Below are positions 5,889 to 6,342 of a DNA stretch of 6,342 bases, piece after piece. The notes under the pieces are model-generated. The model made no database searches. It was not told where the DNA came from and saw nothing but the letters and a program-made list of their open reading frames with translations. Each line of letters opens with the position of its first letter. The stretch's first letter is position 1. Position numbers and translations under genes: made by a program. Source of the stretch: JAGLTZ01 sp023135015 (GTDB lineage Bacteria; Blakebacterota; Blakebacteria; Blakebacterales; Blakebacteraceae); contig DAOVKT010000149.1 of assembly GCA_030631625.1 (NCBI GenBank), positions 1-6,342 of the forward strand, given 5' to 3'.

Positions 5889-6342
5889 ATGTCCCGGACA
5901 GCCCCCTACCGGACCTGCGCCGGGGTGAGCCGGGTGCAGCTCATGGAGAAAAGGAGCCGCTTCCTAGCGTTGCTGGAACCGTGCACCGACAGGGTGTCGG
6001 CTGAGAAAAGGCTGGACGCCGTAGGCCTGCAGTACCACGACGCGACCCATATCTGCTGGGCATGGCGTCTACTCTCAGAACCCGAGCCGGGGGAGGCTTC
6101 TTCTGATGCCGGAGAACCGGCGGGGACAGCGGGCGTTCCAATGTTGGGGGTCCTGCGGTCTAGTGAGCTGTGGAATGTTCTCGGAGTCGTGGTCCGGTGG
6201 TTCGGTGGGATCAAGTTGGGAAGAGGCGGGCTGGTAAGGGCGTACCGTGACTCGCTGGCCGAAGCGGTTGGCGAAGCGGAGATAATCGGGGTCCTGCCCA
6301 GGGTCGATGCGGTGGTGAACTCGCCTCTGGGGAATGTCGGGG
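5889..6342 (+). CDS. YigZ/IMPACT family protein (UPF0029), 3' end outside the window
   Basis: The frame starts at ATG 5889, one base after the UPF0173 stop, and is still open at the window end, giving 151 residues of a family usually around 200-220. The conserved IMPACT-domain motifs are all present: DATHICWAWRL (51-61), SDAGEPAGTAGVPML (72-86) and VVVRWFGGIKLGRGGLVRAYRD (100-121, core RWFGGIKLGRGGL). The end of the visible sequence would enter the small C-terminal DUF1949-type domain. The eukaryotic relative IMPACT/Yih1 modulates the kinase GCN2. The bacterial role is not firmly known, though ribosome- or RNA-related binding has been suggested. No clear ribosome binding site sits at the usual distance (GGAATAGG abuts the ATG), so expression probably depends on coupling to the gene before it. 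A second in-frame ATG at residue 19 is possible but would trim the N-terminal part of the domain. Confidence 0.9.
   Translation, partial: MSRTAPYRTCAGVSRVQLMEKRSRFLALLEPCTDRVSAEKRLDAVGLQYHDATHICWAWRLLSEPEPGEASSDAGEPAGTAGVPMLGVLRSSELWNVLGVVVRWFGGIKLGRGGLVRAYRDSLAEAVGEAEIIGVLPRVDAVVNSPLGNVG

Overview
This GC-rich, tightly packed bacterial window reads almost entirely on the + strand. The organism cannot be named from sequence alone. An inner-membrane sensor kinase with an extracytoplasmic domain, paired with an NtrC-type sigma-54 activator, fits a Gram-negative-type bacterium. The absence of an obvious familiar species signature would suit a little-studied or uncultured lineage, but that is a guess.

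Layout: (1) bases 1-1086 hold the 3' nine-tenths of a free-standing alanyl-tRNA editing protein (AlaX type) with a coiled coil and a C-terminal DHHA1 domain. (2) An ATGA overlap leads into a 47-codon reading frame that begins like a haloacid-dehalogenase-type (HAD) hydrolase and stops after the first catalytic motif, so it is a gene remnant. (3) About 120 bases without a gene follow (1227-1346), locally AT-richer and full of short palindromes. This is a likely recombination or insertion scar and also the only place for a promoter. (4) From 1347 to the window end five genes run head to tail with gaps of 1-21 bases: a membrane histidine kinase, an NtrC-family response regulator, class I fructose-1,6-bisphosphatase (fbp), a UPF0173 metallo-beta-lactamase-fold hydrolase, and a YigZ/IMPACT-family protein cut by the window edge. 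No terminator-like hairpin was seen between them.

How they may work together: the kinase would sense an extracytoplasmic or membrane cue and phosphorylate the regulator at Asp52. The regulator carries the GAFTGA loop needed to open sigma-54 promoters. Co-transcription with fbp would tie this two-component system physically to gluconeogenesis or sugar-phosphate recycling, but the sequence does not show that the regulator controls fbp. The UPF0173 and YigZ proteins are conserved families of poorly defined role.

I found no CRISPR array, tRNA, rRNA, intact mobile element or clearly new defence or biosynthetic system. The most unusual items are the truncated HAD gene with its scar-like flank, and the two-component/fbp linkage.
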